A program made the translations under genes and the position numbers. A stretch of 64,000 nucleotides of DNA, from positions 310,001-374,000 of the forward strand of contig OZ287700.1 of NCBI GenBank assembly GCA_965649825.1, in the 5' to 3' direction. Under the pieces are notes generated by a model, which had not been told where the DNA came from, ran no database searches, and saw nothing but the letters and a program-made list of their open reading frames with translations. Every line of letters begins with the position of its first letter. The stretch's first letter is position 1. Of this stretch, positions 44,793 to 56,186 are shown one piece after another. The stretch comes from Penicillus capitatus (Eukaryota; Chlorophyta).

Positions 44793-46426
44793 ATGCATTC
44801 GACTTCCGAGCGTCCAAGTCGCCGAGTTGACGGTGGTCACGAGGGACGCGCACCGACGCCACGTTTTCGTCCCCGGCTCGAGGCCGTAGGCAAAGCCAAA
44901 TGCCGTTTTCTCAAGGACCACTACGAGGTGAGGGGCAAAATTGGAGAAGGGACGTATGGGCAGGTACGTGACGTCACTCTTGCGACTGGACCCTTGTGGG
45001 AACTTATGAAGAGCAGGTCTTTACTGCTATACACAATGAAAGCGGCGAGGAAGTTGCACTCAAGCGTATTCGAATGGACAGCGAGAAGGATGGGTTTCCC
45101 ATTACCGCCGTACGCGAGATCAAGATACTCAAATCGGCGGATCATGAGAATGTCATCCGCCTGCGTGAGATCGTTCGCTCTTCCCGTAAGAGTCAACACG
45201 ACAGCACCTCGATGATGTGATTGATGTGACGTTGTAGCCGAGGGGAACGCACCCGCTGGGTCAAAATGCGGCGTTTACATGGTCTTCGATTTCATGGAAC
45301 ATGATTTGACGGGATACTGCGAACAGATGAAGTTTAATCTGCCGACAGGAGAAGTGAGAGAAGCTGTGTCCAGAAGAGTGAGATGTGTGAGCGGTTGGAT
45401 CTTGCTGTTAGGTCAAGTTCTTCATGGAGCAGCTCTTAAAAGGCCTCAATGCCTGTCACCAAAACGGCATCCTGCATCGCGATCTGAAACTGTCCAACCT
45501 CCTGATCAGCAGAACTGGCAAGCTGAAGATTGCAGATTTCGGTCTGGCAAGACCCTATCAAGAATTTCCAGACTCGAAGATGACAAACAGAGTCATCACA
45601 TTGTGGTACAGGTACAGTTCTCACTCTTTCTCACACCTGTCTTTCGAAGTGGACGTATTGTAGACCGCCTGAGTTGCTGTTGGGTGCCGAAAGCTACGGA
45701 ACGGCGATTGACATGTGGAGCGTGGGATGCATCTTCGCGGAGCTCTTGGCTGGAAAAGCGATCTTCCCAGGGAACGGAGAACTGGATCAGCTCGAAAAGA
45801 TCTGTCAGATGTTGGGACCTCCGACAGAACGGACGATGCCAGGGTGCAGTCGATATGCAGGGCATGACCACTCTCTCCACCATCGGCCGATCGCAGACGA
45901 TGTTTGTTCGTGCAGGACAGCCCGTGTGGCCGTCGATCGATACACTTCGCCTAAGATTGCCGATTGGTGTCGCTCTCACAAAATCGATGGCCATGCCAAG
46001 GCACTTCTCCTCAGTCTGCTCAGTCTAGACCCCAACAAACGTCCCACAGCAGCAGATGCTCTGAAGGTATGCCTCGTGTAGGGCGCATCCAACATCCTTC
46101 ATCGTGGTTGTGTGCCATACCAGCATGCGTTCTTTCGTACGCCCCCAAGAGCATGTCATCCGGCCCGACTCGAATACATGGACCCTTCACACGAATACAC
46201 GGTGAAGATCAAGAAGAACGGTGGAAATCAACATCCGCCGCAGCAACCGCCGCAGCAGTCTGCACAGAACGTAGATCGACGTCATCATCACGGAAATCAT
46301 CATAACGATCGTGGATACAAGAGATACCATACCTACGGCCACGAGCAGCGAAAGTATCAAAGAAGGGTACGTGCGATCTCTTGCGATCTGATCACGCACA
46401 TCATGCATCTGTCTGTACAGAACTGA
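44793..46426 (+). CDS. CDK12/13-like cyclin-dependent kinase
   Basis: ATG 44793. After a basic leader the kinase domain starts [16 protein letters not shown]. It has [10 protein letters not shown] and [12 protein letters not shown] (the PITAIRE/PITAVRE helix of CDK9/12/13), then [35 protein letters not shown] and [16 protein letters not shown] follow. Introns interrupt the domain at about 44962-45010, 45188-45238, 45350-45412, 45612-45662, possibly 45840-45911, and 46067-46123. The C-terminal tail is His/Gln-rich ([23 protein letters not shown]). In other eukaryotes CDK12/13 with cyclin K phosphorylate the RNA polymerase II tail; the tail here is shorter. The CMGC C-lobe between GPPTE and [11 protein letters not shown] is divergent. 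Confidence 0.88.
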
Positions 46427-47735
46427 AGTCTGATATGTCTGATCGATGGATGTGATCGGACGACTTGCGCGTGTGTTTGGAGACATGGAGATAGATTGTA
46501 AGAAGCGCGTTTTGGATCGATCGATCGATCGATCGGATCTCATCAGCTAAACACCAATAGATTACACGTATGTGTTGTCTGTTATTTATCAACGACTATC
46601 TTGCCCAGCATGTGTCCGTTCATTCGTAGAATCCGGTCCTTGAAAAAGTAAGTCAATGTACGGAAGATGGTAGGTGGGAGTTTCATAGGGTTTAATGCAT
46701 CAGACATAGAAGATCTAACAGCTGTCAATGTATCATGTTAAGTGACTGACTGCAAACGAACGGACGAACGAACGGACGAGCAAACGAACAAACAAACAAA
46801 CAGACACTCATCTACATCGAAGACGACGACGATGACGACGATGACGACACCCACCCACCACTAAAACCACCCACCAAGAGAAATCAAGAGATCTAGACTT
46901 GGACGAAAATGCAGACGGATGATTTTGGGACGTGTCCAGCCACCTCTCTTCAGTTAATGCCTCTATTGCGCTATGTATGTAAGATCGATCAGTACGCACA
47001 CAGTAAGCAAGAAGACACAGATTTCAGTCAATCAACAGCAGAGAAAAGGCAAGAATTGGAATTGCATGTGTTTGTGTTGGCGTTGTATTGGCGTTGGCGT
47101 TGGCGTTGTTGTTGTCGTTGTTGGCGTCATGGCACAGAATGGGATGTCGTGAGATGTGTCAGTGCGCTCGCTGCTTGAACAGACTGAGCACGAAAGAGCA
47201 ACTCCTCTGCCATCTTCTTCCTCAAACGGATTGCGTATGTATGTGTTGTGTGTTCGATCGACGAGACACTGAACAAAACATGCGGCGCTCAGGTGTCCAG
47301 AAATAAGGAATAAAATAGGAAAAAATAGTATCCATGCAAAGCGATGATGATGAACCTATCATCTGAGCCTGCTGTTGTTGCTGATGCTTCTGTAGAACAG
47401 TGGAGTTGTCATGTGCTTCGTGTGAACTCAAGTGCTCGTAGTTGTGAACAAAATGATCAAAGCGCATGAAATACTCGTCTACTACTTTCCGAGAGATTGA
47501 TGATGATCATAATAAAATAGAAGGCAAAGGCAACCCACACATAACCACCGCCACCACAATCACACTTAGAAACGGAGCACAGCAATATCAAAAACACATC
47601 CCTTGATCTGGATACTGCACAGAAACGAGGCCAAAAGCATTTTTCCAATACTAAGGGAAGTCAAAGATGGTGCACGCTACATACATACAACAGATTCGAT
47701 ACGGTTGCAGCGAGGTAAGGAGGGAGATATGGGCT
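46427..47735. repeat. intergenic region rich in simple sequence repeats
   Basis: Between two convergent genes. It contains (gatc)n near 46517-46536, degenerate (gaac/caaa)n near 46755-46800, (gac/gat)n near 46818-46848, and (gttggc/gttgtt)n near 47085-47125. No coding frame or RNA gene recognised; it may serve as long 3' UTRs. Confidence 0.7.
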
Positions 47736-48895
47736 TTAAGGTTGGGCCGTTGCTTTGAAATGCTTCATGATGAAGCTCTCCAGCTCCAAGCGTGCCTCCA
47801 AGTACTTAGACCTCTTGCGAGCCGTCTCCTCCGAACATTCAGCCAGAATCTCAGCAACAGTTTGAGTTCCAATCTCGGCAGCCTGTACCTCCCACTGTGC
47901 CGTGACCAACTCAGACTGAATCCTCTTAAAGTCCGGAGCAGAACTCAGAGGCAATGCCTCAGAACACGCCAACAGATCTTGATCCGATACGCCCACTTCA
48001 CTCCTCAGACACTCGTAGCGATCCTGCAGCTTATTCAAGCTTTTTCCGATGAGCCTGTAACGTTCCTTGGAGAGGGACATCAAGTCGATCGCAGCTGTGA
48101 AATCCTCACAGCGAAAAGACTTTGCACGAGGCAACCCAGCAGTCTGCTTCTTCTTCAAAGCATTCTCTGCTATCCGGCGACTCCGTACTCTCTTAGCTGT
48201 GCCATTTGTCTGCGAGGATCGGGGTCGAACAGACAAGGGAGACGTCTTTCTTCGGGTTCGGCGATCTAAGTAGACTACGTCTGTACCATGTGCATTGTTG
48301 AGTGTATCATGATCCATTCGGCAGCCGCCGCCTCCGCCGCCGTCACGCTTTAAATAATGCGACACGGGTATCGAAAAGGAAGCTGGAGGCAACGGCCTGG
48401 AAACTCGCGTCGTCTACATCCATACACAGATGTCACACATTGCCTAATAGATTTCTCACTCTTTCTCACCTTCTTGCGTCGTCTTGGTGTTGTTCCCATT
48501 TTGGTCTTGTTGAGTCGTCGATGCAGACGAATGCCACAAGCATTGCACAGCGTTCGCGGTCCTCTGGGTCCATTCCTCCACTGCGGAGTTTGTGTCGTTC
48601 CACATTGAGCACAGCGTCGAATCTGCATTTTCACACCTGTCACATCATCGGCAGAGAACATCCAAGTGGACGTACATCGGCAGTAGCCATGGGCTCAGCT
48701 GGCTGCAAAGTCGGCACCAAACGTGCAGAATCGTCTTCTTCCTTGACAGGGAGTGAAGAACTGACGGAATGGTGATCTTCACAGACCTCCATCTGCACAA
48801 ACCAACAATTTCACGCGGAACTTCGCACCCTCTGCATTTAGCTATACCTCGTGATCGTTCTCTTGCTCAAGAGGGACGGTCGTCTGGACCTCCAT
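47736..48895 (-). CDS. GATA-type zinc finger protein
   Basis: ATG 48895 ([13 protein letters not shown]). Introns at about 48846-48797, 48685-48634 and 48469-48353 join four exons. The finger CAQC-x18-CNAC ([19 protein letters not shown] between) is the 18-residue-loop GATA type found in plants, fungi and protists, followed by a basic tail ([20 protein letters not shown]). The last exon has a glycine run, basic patches ([15 protein letters not shown]) and a helical C terminus ([38 protein letters not shown]) that may be a coiled coil. It likely binds GATA-containing promoters in the nucleus. The intron at 48685 carries the 11-mer. Confidence 0.88.
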
Positions 48896-49576
48896 CGTAC
48901 GAACAGCGAACAAGCGCGGCTTTTTTGGTAACAAGTCAGAAATGGATGGATGGATTGGATGGCTCCACGTGCAGCTGCGAAATATGACCGCAAATACAGA
49001 TGGACACCTAACCACAGCAGTAAACACAACAAAAACGAATAACGTTCGAAATCCGCGCGCGTTCGACACTGCGAAGTTCAGTCGATGAATTTAGCAACGC
49101 AACGGGGAAGATACGTCACACCGATATGACGGCGTACTGGAGCGCGCCTGTAGAACAATGCACAACGACGCGACACCGGCCAACGCAGAGATACGTGACC
49201 GTTACGTCACCGATACACAACCACTTCCACTCCCAAAGAAACAGAAATACGCACTGCCCGCCCATGCCACCAGCACCCGAACACGCGCTCGAACGCACGT
49301 ACGCACGCACGTGACCGTTGCCGTACCTCAAGAAGTCGAAACGGCCGCAATGTACAGAAACGTTGATACAGAAGGCAAAGGGCAGACGCGGATGAAAACT
49401 GCCAAGTGTTTTTGCAGAATGGATCGTGCGATGAAAGATCGACCGCCTACGCGTATTTAGAGAATAAGCATACGATGACGTGGGCGGTGGTGAAGCTGCT
49501 GGGGTCATATAGTGATGTGACAGCTGTACACCGTCATTTCACATCTGGCGACGGGGATCGATCGATCGCAGGGAAG
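48896..49576. other. region between GATA and SPCS2 genes, no confident gene
   Basis: A plus-strand frame at 49158-49460 (about 100 residues, MHNDATPANAEIRDRY) is the best candidate but has no recognisable domain. It contains one copy of the 11-mer at 49513. The GATA gene promoter should be in the left part. Confidence 0.4.
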
Positions 49577-50333
49577 TCACTCTTTCTTTTCAACAGAGTG
49601 GAGCAGTCTTGACAAAGTTTGGGAGAGGACGTGATCTGCCAAGGTGCCATCCGAATAGAAGTACCTTCCGACGCTCTCGGTTACCTCCACGCGGTTTCTA
49701 CAGCACGGCATCGTCACACTCTCATACTTCCTGATGTGACAGGTCATACATTTCGGACTGGTGCGCGGAATGCGCCGCTTCGATGGTGATGGTGTAGTTC
49801 TCGGAGAATCTTGGCAGGACCGAGGAGATGCGCAGCGGGACCGTTCCCTTCTAGAAAACACTCTGTCCAAGAGCGATGGGACGTGACGCATCTCACCCTT
49901 CCTTTTTTCGTCACGAGTATAGCATCGCGCTGTTTCAGTTGAGCAAAGAGTGTCAACACAGCAGAGAGAATGATGTAGCCGGCGACGCAGACCAAAACCA
50001 GATACCAGTTCTGTTGCAATGATCCGGGATAGAACTGAGCGAGCAGAGCCAGGGCAATGCTACGGGGTATATCGTGTATAGATGTGTGGATATGGATCGA
50101 CGGCATCTTACGACAAAAAGCTCAGCAGGAGACGCACGTTCGAGAAGGAGTGATCCTCTTCATAACCCCATTCCACAAAACACTGCAAAAGAGTGAGAGT
50201 GTGAGATGGGGAGAGACGAGACCTCAGTCACGGCAGTGTCTAAGGCATGCTTCATGGCGGCGGTGTCGCCAAGAGCGACCTTCATGTCTTTCGCCGCCGA
50301 GCGCTTCGGTACCTTGGGTTTGCGCGGAGCCAT
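49577..50333 (-). CDS. SPCS2: signal peptidase complex subunit 2 (SPC25-type)
   Basis: ATG 50333 begins MAPRKPKVPKRSAA. Exon 2 reads CFVEWGYEEDHSFSNVRLLL and exon 3 SIALALLAQFYPG followed by a hydrophobic segment (LVLVCVAGYIILSAVL), so the two membrane helices of SPCS2 are present. It then gives RDAILVTKK, a beta segment (VLPRFSENYTITIEAA), and after a 52-nt intron RVEVTESVGRYFYSDGTL to the stop at 49577. The protein sits in the ER membrane and couples signal peptidase to the translocon. The start is 101 bp from PSMB5's on the opposite strand. Confidence 0.88.
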
Positions 50334-50434
50334 GTGCTGTCGGTTGAGTGCGAGAGCGACGCGAGACGCGATTGACGTGGTGCGTTCGTGCGACGATCGA
50401 TCGCGTGTGCGTTCGTTCGCTTGGGTTGGTCGTC
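50334..50434. promoter_or_regulatory. bidirectional promoter SPCS2 / PSMB5
   Basis: Only 101 bp separate the two divergent start codons, so transcription of the ER signal peptidase subunit and the proteasome subunit starts from one short shared region. No TATA box is evident; gatcgatcg occurs at 50394-50402. Confidence 0.55.
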
Positions 50435-51497
50435 ATGAAAGCGCCGTTGGACCTTTCTATCCTCGATGCCTCTCGACAGCGCCATAAGGCGAAGCGCGCC
50501 TGTGGCAGTGTCGCCTCCGAACTCAAGCTCCAACGTTTTCCGCTGCCCAGTGTGACGAACGTACACACACGCCGTTCTCGACGCTTGCCGATCTTCGAGT
50601 GTCGATTGGCAGTATGACGATTTTCAGCATTCGGCGATGGAGCGTTTTAAGCCGGAGCACGGCACAACGACGTTAGGATTTATCTTTGCGGGTGGCGTGC
50701 TGCTCGCAGCGGATTCGCGTGCGACCCAAGGGAGCTATATTGGTAAGAGGGCACAGATGCACGTACCAACATTCTCGTGTGCCGAACTGTTCGTGTCTGA
50801 TCGAGGACAGCATCGCACATGACACAGAAAGTGATCGAGATCAATTCGTTCCTCCTGGGAACAATGGCTGGGACAGCAGGCGACTGTATATTCTGGGAGC
50901 GCTATCTCGGAATGCACGTACGTGTCGGCCTCATCGTTCTCTTGGACAAGGGAGGTGCACAGGCACGGCTTTATGAATTGGATAACGGCAAGCGTATTAC
51001 TGTGAGGGCGGCATCAAAGATGTTGTCCGATATTACCTTCAGATATCGCGGTTATGGTCTTGGCATGGTGCGTCAGGTCACTCTTCTGGACACTTGGTAA
51101 AAAGAGTGACTAGGGGACAATGATTGGAGGGTGGGATTTGAACGGGCCGAGTCTGTTCTACGTGGACAGCGACGGGAATCGAACACAGGGCCAAGTGTTT
51201 TCCGTCGGATCTGGATCGCTCTACGCATACGGCGTCCTCGATGCCGGCTACCGATGGTGCGATCGATGCTTTGCTGAATGTGTGACCTAAAGTGTGACCA
51301 GGGATCTGACAAATGCAGAAGCAGCTGAACTGGGCAAGCGCTCTATCTTCCACGCAACTTATCGAGATACGGCATCGGGTGGAACCGTCAGCGTCTATCT
51401 CATCACGGAGAACGGCTGGACGAAGATCTCGGGTACAGATGTCGATGATTTATACGAACAGTACACGACCGATCGACCAGAAGCATCTTTTGAATGA
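50435..51497 (+). CDS. PSMB5: 20S proteasome subunit beta type 5
   Basis: ATG 50435 begins a propeptide ([17 protein letters not shown]). After an intron of about 67 nt the mature start is HGTTTLGF, with Thr1 following the Gly as in active beta5. Later exons give [98 protein letters not shown] and [15 protein letters not shown]. The subunit provides the chymotrypsin-like activity of the 20S core. Five introns of about 45-130 nt, one containing gtgtgacc repeats. The last exon overlaps the 3' exon of the F-box gene on the other strand. Confidence 0.94.
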
Positions 51498-52968
51498 CAC
51501 AGTCCATCTCTTTCAAATCCATTTCCGTTTCTCTGAGTCCTTCGTTGAGAAAGAAGTCGACAACGTGGCCTGCCATTGACAGCGATATCCAAACGGCCGT
51601 GACCGGTGGATCGTGTGTGATACGAATAAGGCTCACGGTGCTGCAGAGAGGCAGAATCTGAAATCGGGTTTGGCCATCGTTATGGCATAGGGTGAATGAA
51701 AGGTGCACGATACAATGGCTCGCCGCACGCCGGCAGGGTATCCTTCGATGATGACCTCTACGATCTCCTCTCGCATTGGCAAGGATGGAAACGTCACCTC
51801 CTGGATGTGGAGGGCCTCGCGTGTGTAGGCAGTGAAGGTTGTATTTTGGTAAGGAGCCAAGAGAGGCGTCCCATCATCCAAGGCGACGGTTACTGTCCAT
51901 CCACCCTCAGCAATGCCTTCCACTCTGGAAGAACATCTTTGTTAAGACGTCACATCAGATATGCTCCATCGGTACGGCGGTTCTGTGGATGGCTTCGATG
52001 CGACAATGCTGCAGAATCGAAGCATAGGTGAATGATCCAGAAATGTCTGAGCAGCCTCTTGAGACAGCCCTGCATCTGTCAGTTTCTCCACGAGGCATAC
52101 CGTTTGCGTCACCTGTCCACTGATGCCTGCGCGTCGCAACTGAACACACATACCCATTCTTAGAGACACATCGAGAAGCGGATATGCATCACTGGCTGAA
52201 AGGCAAATCGGATTGTCTTCTGGTCTACTGCCGCATCCTGATCTGGGTCTGCTGCCAAAGTGCCCATACCATCTGCCTCGACATCGAACGGCATCATGTG
52301 ACCTTTGTACATGCCTCTGGCAAGAGACCTGCTGCGTCTTCTTCGATGAACGCCGACAGGTTCCAGTTACCCGCTTTGGTCATCCACCAGTCCTTGAAGA
52401 GCTTTCTCTGCAGTGGCCGATCCTCGGCATTGAAATCGCACAGCAGATGGCATTCGACGATGGCATGGTAGCGCCGCAGAGGCGAGTTCTGTGCCGATGC
52501 CCCATGGGTCAGTATCTGAAAAAACGCCGTCGGCATGCGGCGATGCTGACCGAACAGCACAACGTCTCTCCATTGACGACAGACAAGCACAGCACTGTGT
52601 ATCAACTCCTCGACACTCAGGTGCTGAAACACACGCGTCAACACATCTTCATTCATCGCAACGAACGCCTCCATCAAACACATAGACCCATTGCGTCCAA
52701 TCCGACGGATACTGGAGAGGGTCACTGCCATGAAAGCTGTCGTCCTTATCGGTCCCTCACGCGTCCCGCTTAGCCACTGCCCTTTACCGATCCGACGGAC
52801 GCAGCACCGTCGACCCGTACACAAGACACGCCGCTGCCGAGCAGAGGAGCCCGAAAGAGAGGAGATCATTTCTGAATCCTCCGAAGCGCGTCCGACGGAA
52901 ACGTCGATTGAAGATTCCCCGAGCGGATCGCTGTCCTTGCTGAGCAATGTCATCACCTGGGGCTTCAT
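51403..52968 (-). CDS. F-box protein with beta-rich C-terminal domain
   Basis: ATG 52968 (MKPQVMTLLSKD). About residues 85-130 form an F-box: NEDVLTRVFQHLSVEELI and VCRQWRDVV, the SKP1-binding helices. A segment CDFNAEDRPLQRKLFKDWW follows, and then, through several short introns, beta-rich stretches (KTIRFAFQPVMHIRFSM, GWTVTVALDDGTPLL, EEIVEVIIEGYPAGVRRAI). The final exon (LPLCSTVSLIRITHDPP, VVDFFLNEGLRE) ends at 51403, so 95 bp of its coding sequence lie antisense to PSMB5. A substrate adaptor of an SCF ubiquitin ligase is inferred from the F-box; the target is unknown. Exon borders near 52300-51950 are approximate. Confidence 0.7.
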
Positions 52969-53213
52969 TGTGGTGCGCTTATGCGTCCATCCAGGAGGGG
53001 ATTCCACACCGTGTCGCTCTGTTGTAGTTGCTGTTCGCCGGGTCGATCTTCTTCACCGTTTCGCGTCAGTTTCTGCCAGATATGGAGCCATTGGATATGT
53101 CCAATCCGCCTACGGCACTGACATTCCGTTCCTAAAATCGCTGACATGCCATTGTGCTGCTGTTCTGTACATGGATTGGATGGTGACGCCACTCAAAAAC
53201 AGTCAAGTCCATC

Positions 53214-55816
53214 TCATGTCAAAGATTGCTTCTCAAACGGTCTCCGAACGATTCGGCGAAATGAAAGACGAATCAAATGCATCGCATTCCACGTGATTCG
53301 AAGGCAGTCCAAAATGATAAGAAATAACACAGATGGCCCGTTTTCGTTATGCTCTGAGAAAAGGGCACAGATGAGAAATACGATTTCGAGTCCTTCGTGA
53401 ACAGAAGGCGCTGCTCTCCTGAAACGGGAACCACAAGAGAGTGTATGAATTCGATGATGAGAGATGCAAGAAAAGACGCATAGGACTCCAGAAAAGATGA
53501 GAAGGAACCACAGGGGCAAGCCGGTAGCGGCAACGATCGCCGTGGCACACGCACGGAGGATCTGTCGGACGGGTGGCTTGGGTCGACGAAGAGGACGCAG
53601 AGACAATGGCGTTTCGATCTGGAAGCTCGTCATGACGATGGGATCCTGAGAGTCTACTGGCGGCGGCTCCCTCGATCGCACGGCCATTTCGATGCTGTCA
53701 ACGGGGAAAGGTGTTCGGCGAGCAGGGGATGTCTGCCAGTGTTGACAGTGATCCTTCCATCCAGCGTAGAACGCTGAAGCATCGTGCAGGCAGAGACAGA
53801 GGGCGGAGATGGCGGCCGTTGTCAGGCGGCGCATCTCCTGTTTGAGAGGCAGGAGGAAGGTCCACAACAGAAGTGGCGTCCAGATGGCGTGCAGCATCCA
53901 CACGCCCAAGAGCGCTCCACCTAGACACACAAAAGCCATCCACGATCTGTCGTCTGTCTCAAATCTGACGGACCTCTCTGTCCACGAAATTGCAGCAAAC
54001 AACAGAAGAGAAGAGAAGGTAGTGCCGTCAGGGCTGTTGTCTGCCAGATTCCGACGCTGGTCATGAACATGATAGGTTTTCTGAAAGAAGCCGTCTGGAT
54101 GAAAATCGCGGCGCCCATCAGCAACGAGATGCCAACGAGAATCGACGGAACCCAGACGAAGGCGCGTTGCGTGCAGCTGTGCACAAGATGCGCGCGATCC
54201 ACCGATATGGACTACTAGTAGAAATCACTCAATGGTTGACAGCGAGTGTCAAAGAACACATGCGCTTACGGTGCATGCGTGGTCTCCCCATGGCAGCGAT
54301 AGGTGAAACAGAAGCCACTGGAATGGACGGGCGAACTCCCTGAAGCAAGGAGCATGGTGAACGAGCCATCCGTGCAGTGGGACGAACTGAAAGAGGAAGA
54401 CAGAAGGAATCACTTGATCCAGCATCTCGTAACAGACACTCATGTGATCGACCCTCTCTCCCCCACTGCCTTAAAGAACAGATGCTCATGGAGGAAAGCG
54501 TCGAGGCGTTCTTGCTTCTGGCACTCGTCAGGAAGGCAGAGATCATGGATGCTGCGGCCAGAGACGCAAACACGGTTCCCGTTCTGCGACAGGGAGACAG
54601 ATCGGATGACGGTTCTTCGGGGAATGGCTCTGGGGGTTTCTGGGGCTCGTGTTTGTGTCGTGGCTTCTGCGGTATGACGGTCGTTGGTTCGTAACGCAGG
54701 AACTGTTGACGATCTTCTTGGAGGAGATTCCCTGCATAGTCCGCAACGGCTCCTTTCTGCATAAAGATGCCGATGGTCGATGCTGTGTGGGGAAACGGAA
54801 AGACGTCCAGCAGAACACGGGGTATCCCATCGCTGACGATGGGGTGCACGTGATGGGACTGCGCTCCGGTCACTCGAATGGCGGCATCGAACGATCGAGA
54901 TGACAGGTCTTGGCCACAGACACGACTGGAATCGCGAACCATCTCCAATGCTGAGTATTCGCTCGACAGCAACGACAGGGATGCTGTGCAGAAGAGTGTG
55001 CTGGATACAGCAAACACAGGCTCTGAGAATTCAATCAGGACCTGTCCCATCGGCACGTCTCCCTCCGTAAAGCCGCCGATCTGCCGAACGGAAACGACGG
55101 TTGGAGGAACGGTATCTTGCTCCACGGTGATATTCCTCGTCCAGTTTCCGATCACGGCCGACAATAGGATGGGCACAGCGATCTCGGTGAAGTCCATTTG
55201 GATGTCCATCGATGTGTTCAGGCGCTGAATCTGAATGTCCATCTCTGCCAAGGACCGAACGGCGAATTCTGTTGATGCCTCTTCATCCAGAGCCAGCATC
55301 TTTACACAAGACGCTGGATCGATGGTGCTGTTTGATGTGACAGGCGATGCACCTTGATGTCTCCATGAAGATCCTCCGGTGCAGATTTCGGCCGGCCATC
55401 GTTTCCAATGTACGCGATGGAGAGGGGCAGCAGAGGAGAGGAGAGATGCAGTATCCAGTTTTCTGGACAGGTGAATCGCCGTTTCGTATCTGGCTGTTGA
55501 AAGAGATCACAGAAGAACCACGAAAACGCTCCCTGAACCGACACCAATGTCCCCGTCTCCTACACCGCCACCATGACGGCCGTTTTGCTGCCAGTCGATT
55601 ACCGGATCTTCGATGAACCCACGACAGAAATCGGAAGATGTCATCAAGACAGGTCCCTCCGCCAACGATTTCAGCACAAGACAGCTCAGACAGACCTGCA
55701 GCCAGCACAGGATCCTTACGACGACCCCTTTCCTCACTCTTTAGCACTCTAACCGTTGCAATGAATGGCAGGGACACTTTGCCGCAGAGCTTTGGCAACA
55801 GGCCCTGCCAGCACAT
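53214..55816 (-). CDS. large membrane protein with Ig-like ectodomain
   Basis: ATG 55816 begins a short hydrophobic leader (LPFIAT-VCLSCLVLKSL). The ectodomain has PPTVVSVRQIGGF and VLIEFSEPVFA, and near its end GAVADYAGN, the pattern of bacterial-type Ig-like (SbsA-like) domains. A proline-rich linker (PQKPPEPFPEEPSSD) leads to a C-terminal part with several predicted membrane helices: FVWVPSILVGISLLMGAAIF, SVGIWQTTALTALPSLLFC, MAFVCLGGALLGVWMLHAIW, IVAATGLPLWFLLIFSGVL. The stop is at 53214. Introns of about 50 nt; one (about 55351-55299) carries the 11-mer. A cell-surface or endomembrane protein; no family named. Some internal exon joins are uncertain. Confidence 0.65.
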
Positions 55817-56186
55817 GCTTGACAGCGCTCTCGAGCAGAAAGGTGTGCGTGGTCGACGACACAGACGCGTCTTGATGAGGATGATGACGATGATAGGATG
55901 AGAGAAGATGATGAAGCACGTTGTTCATCATATTAAGACACATTCGATTCACTTCTTCTACGTCTTTTCCTCAGTTCTCATCCGAAGGTGTCTTTGCGCG
56001 GCAGTTGCCGTCCGTCTCCTCAAGACGACGCCTTCCAGTTCCGAACGCGCCGCTGCGAATCGTCAACAGTCGTGCGACGCAAACAAAGAGCACCGTTATC
56101 GCTGGTCCTGCGGCGGCTGGTTTGAAGCGAGTGGTATTTACACCCTCTTCGAAGCGGTGTCCAATTGTCTCAATTCGACGTACTCC
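55817..56186. promoter_or_regulatory. divergent promoter region, membrane protein / DUF2009
   Basis: About 370 bp between the two start codons. A plus-strand frame (55921-56190, for example NSRATQTKSTVIAGP) is open and may be a 5' exon of the DUF2009 gene; otherwise only regulatory sequence is expected. Confidence 0.35.

Noticed and set aside
46500-47130. Coding potential of frames in the simple-repeat region
   Set aside because: The frames derive from microsatellites and have repetitive composition with no splice support.
49717-49752. A 19-nt intron in SPCS2 (gtatga...catcag)
   Set aside because: A 52-nt intron using a later acceptor (ctgtag) fits the usual length and gives a better family match (RVEVTESVGRYF directly after the beta segment).
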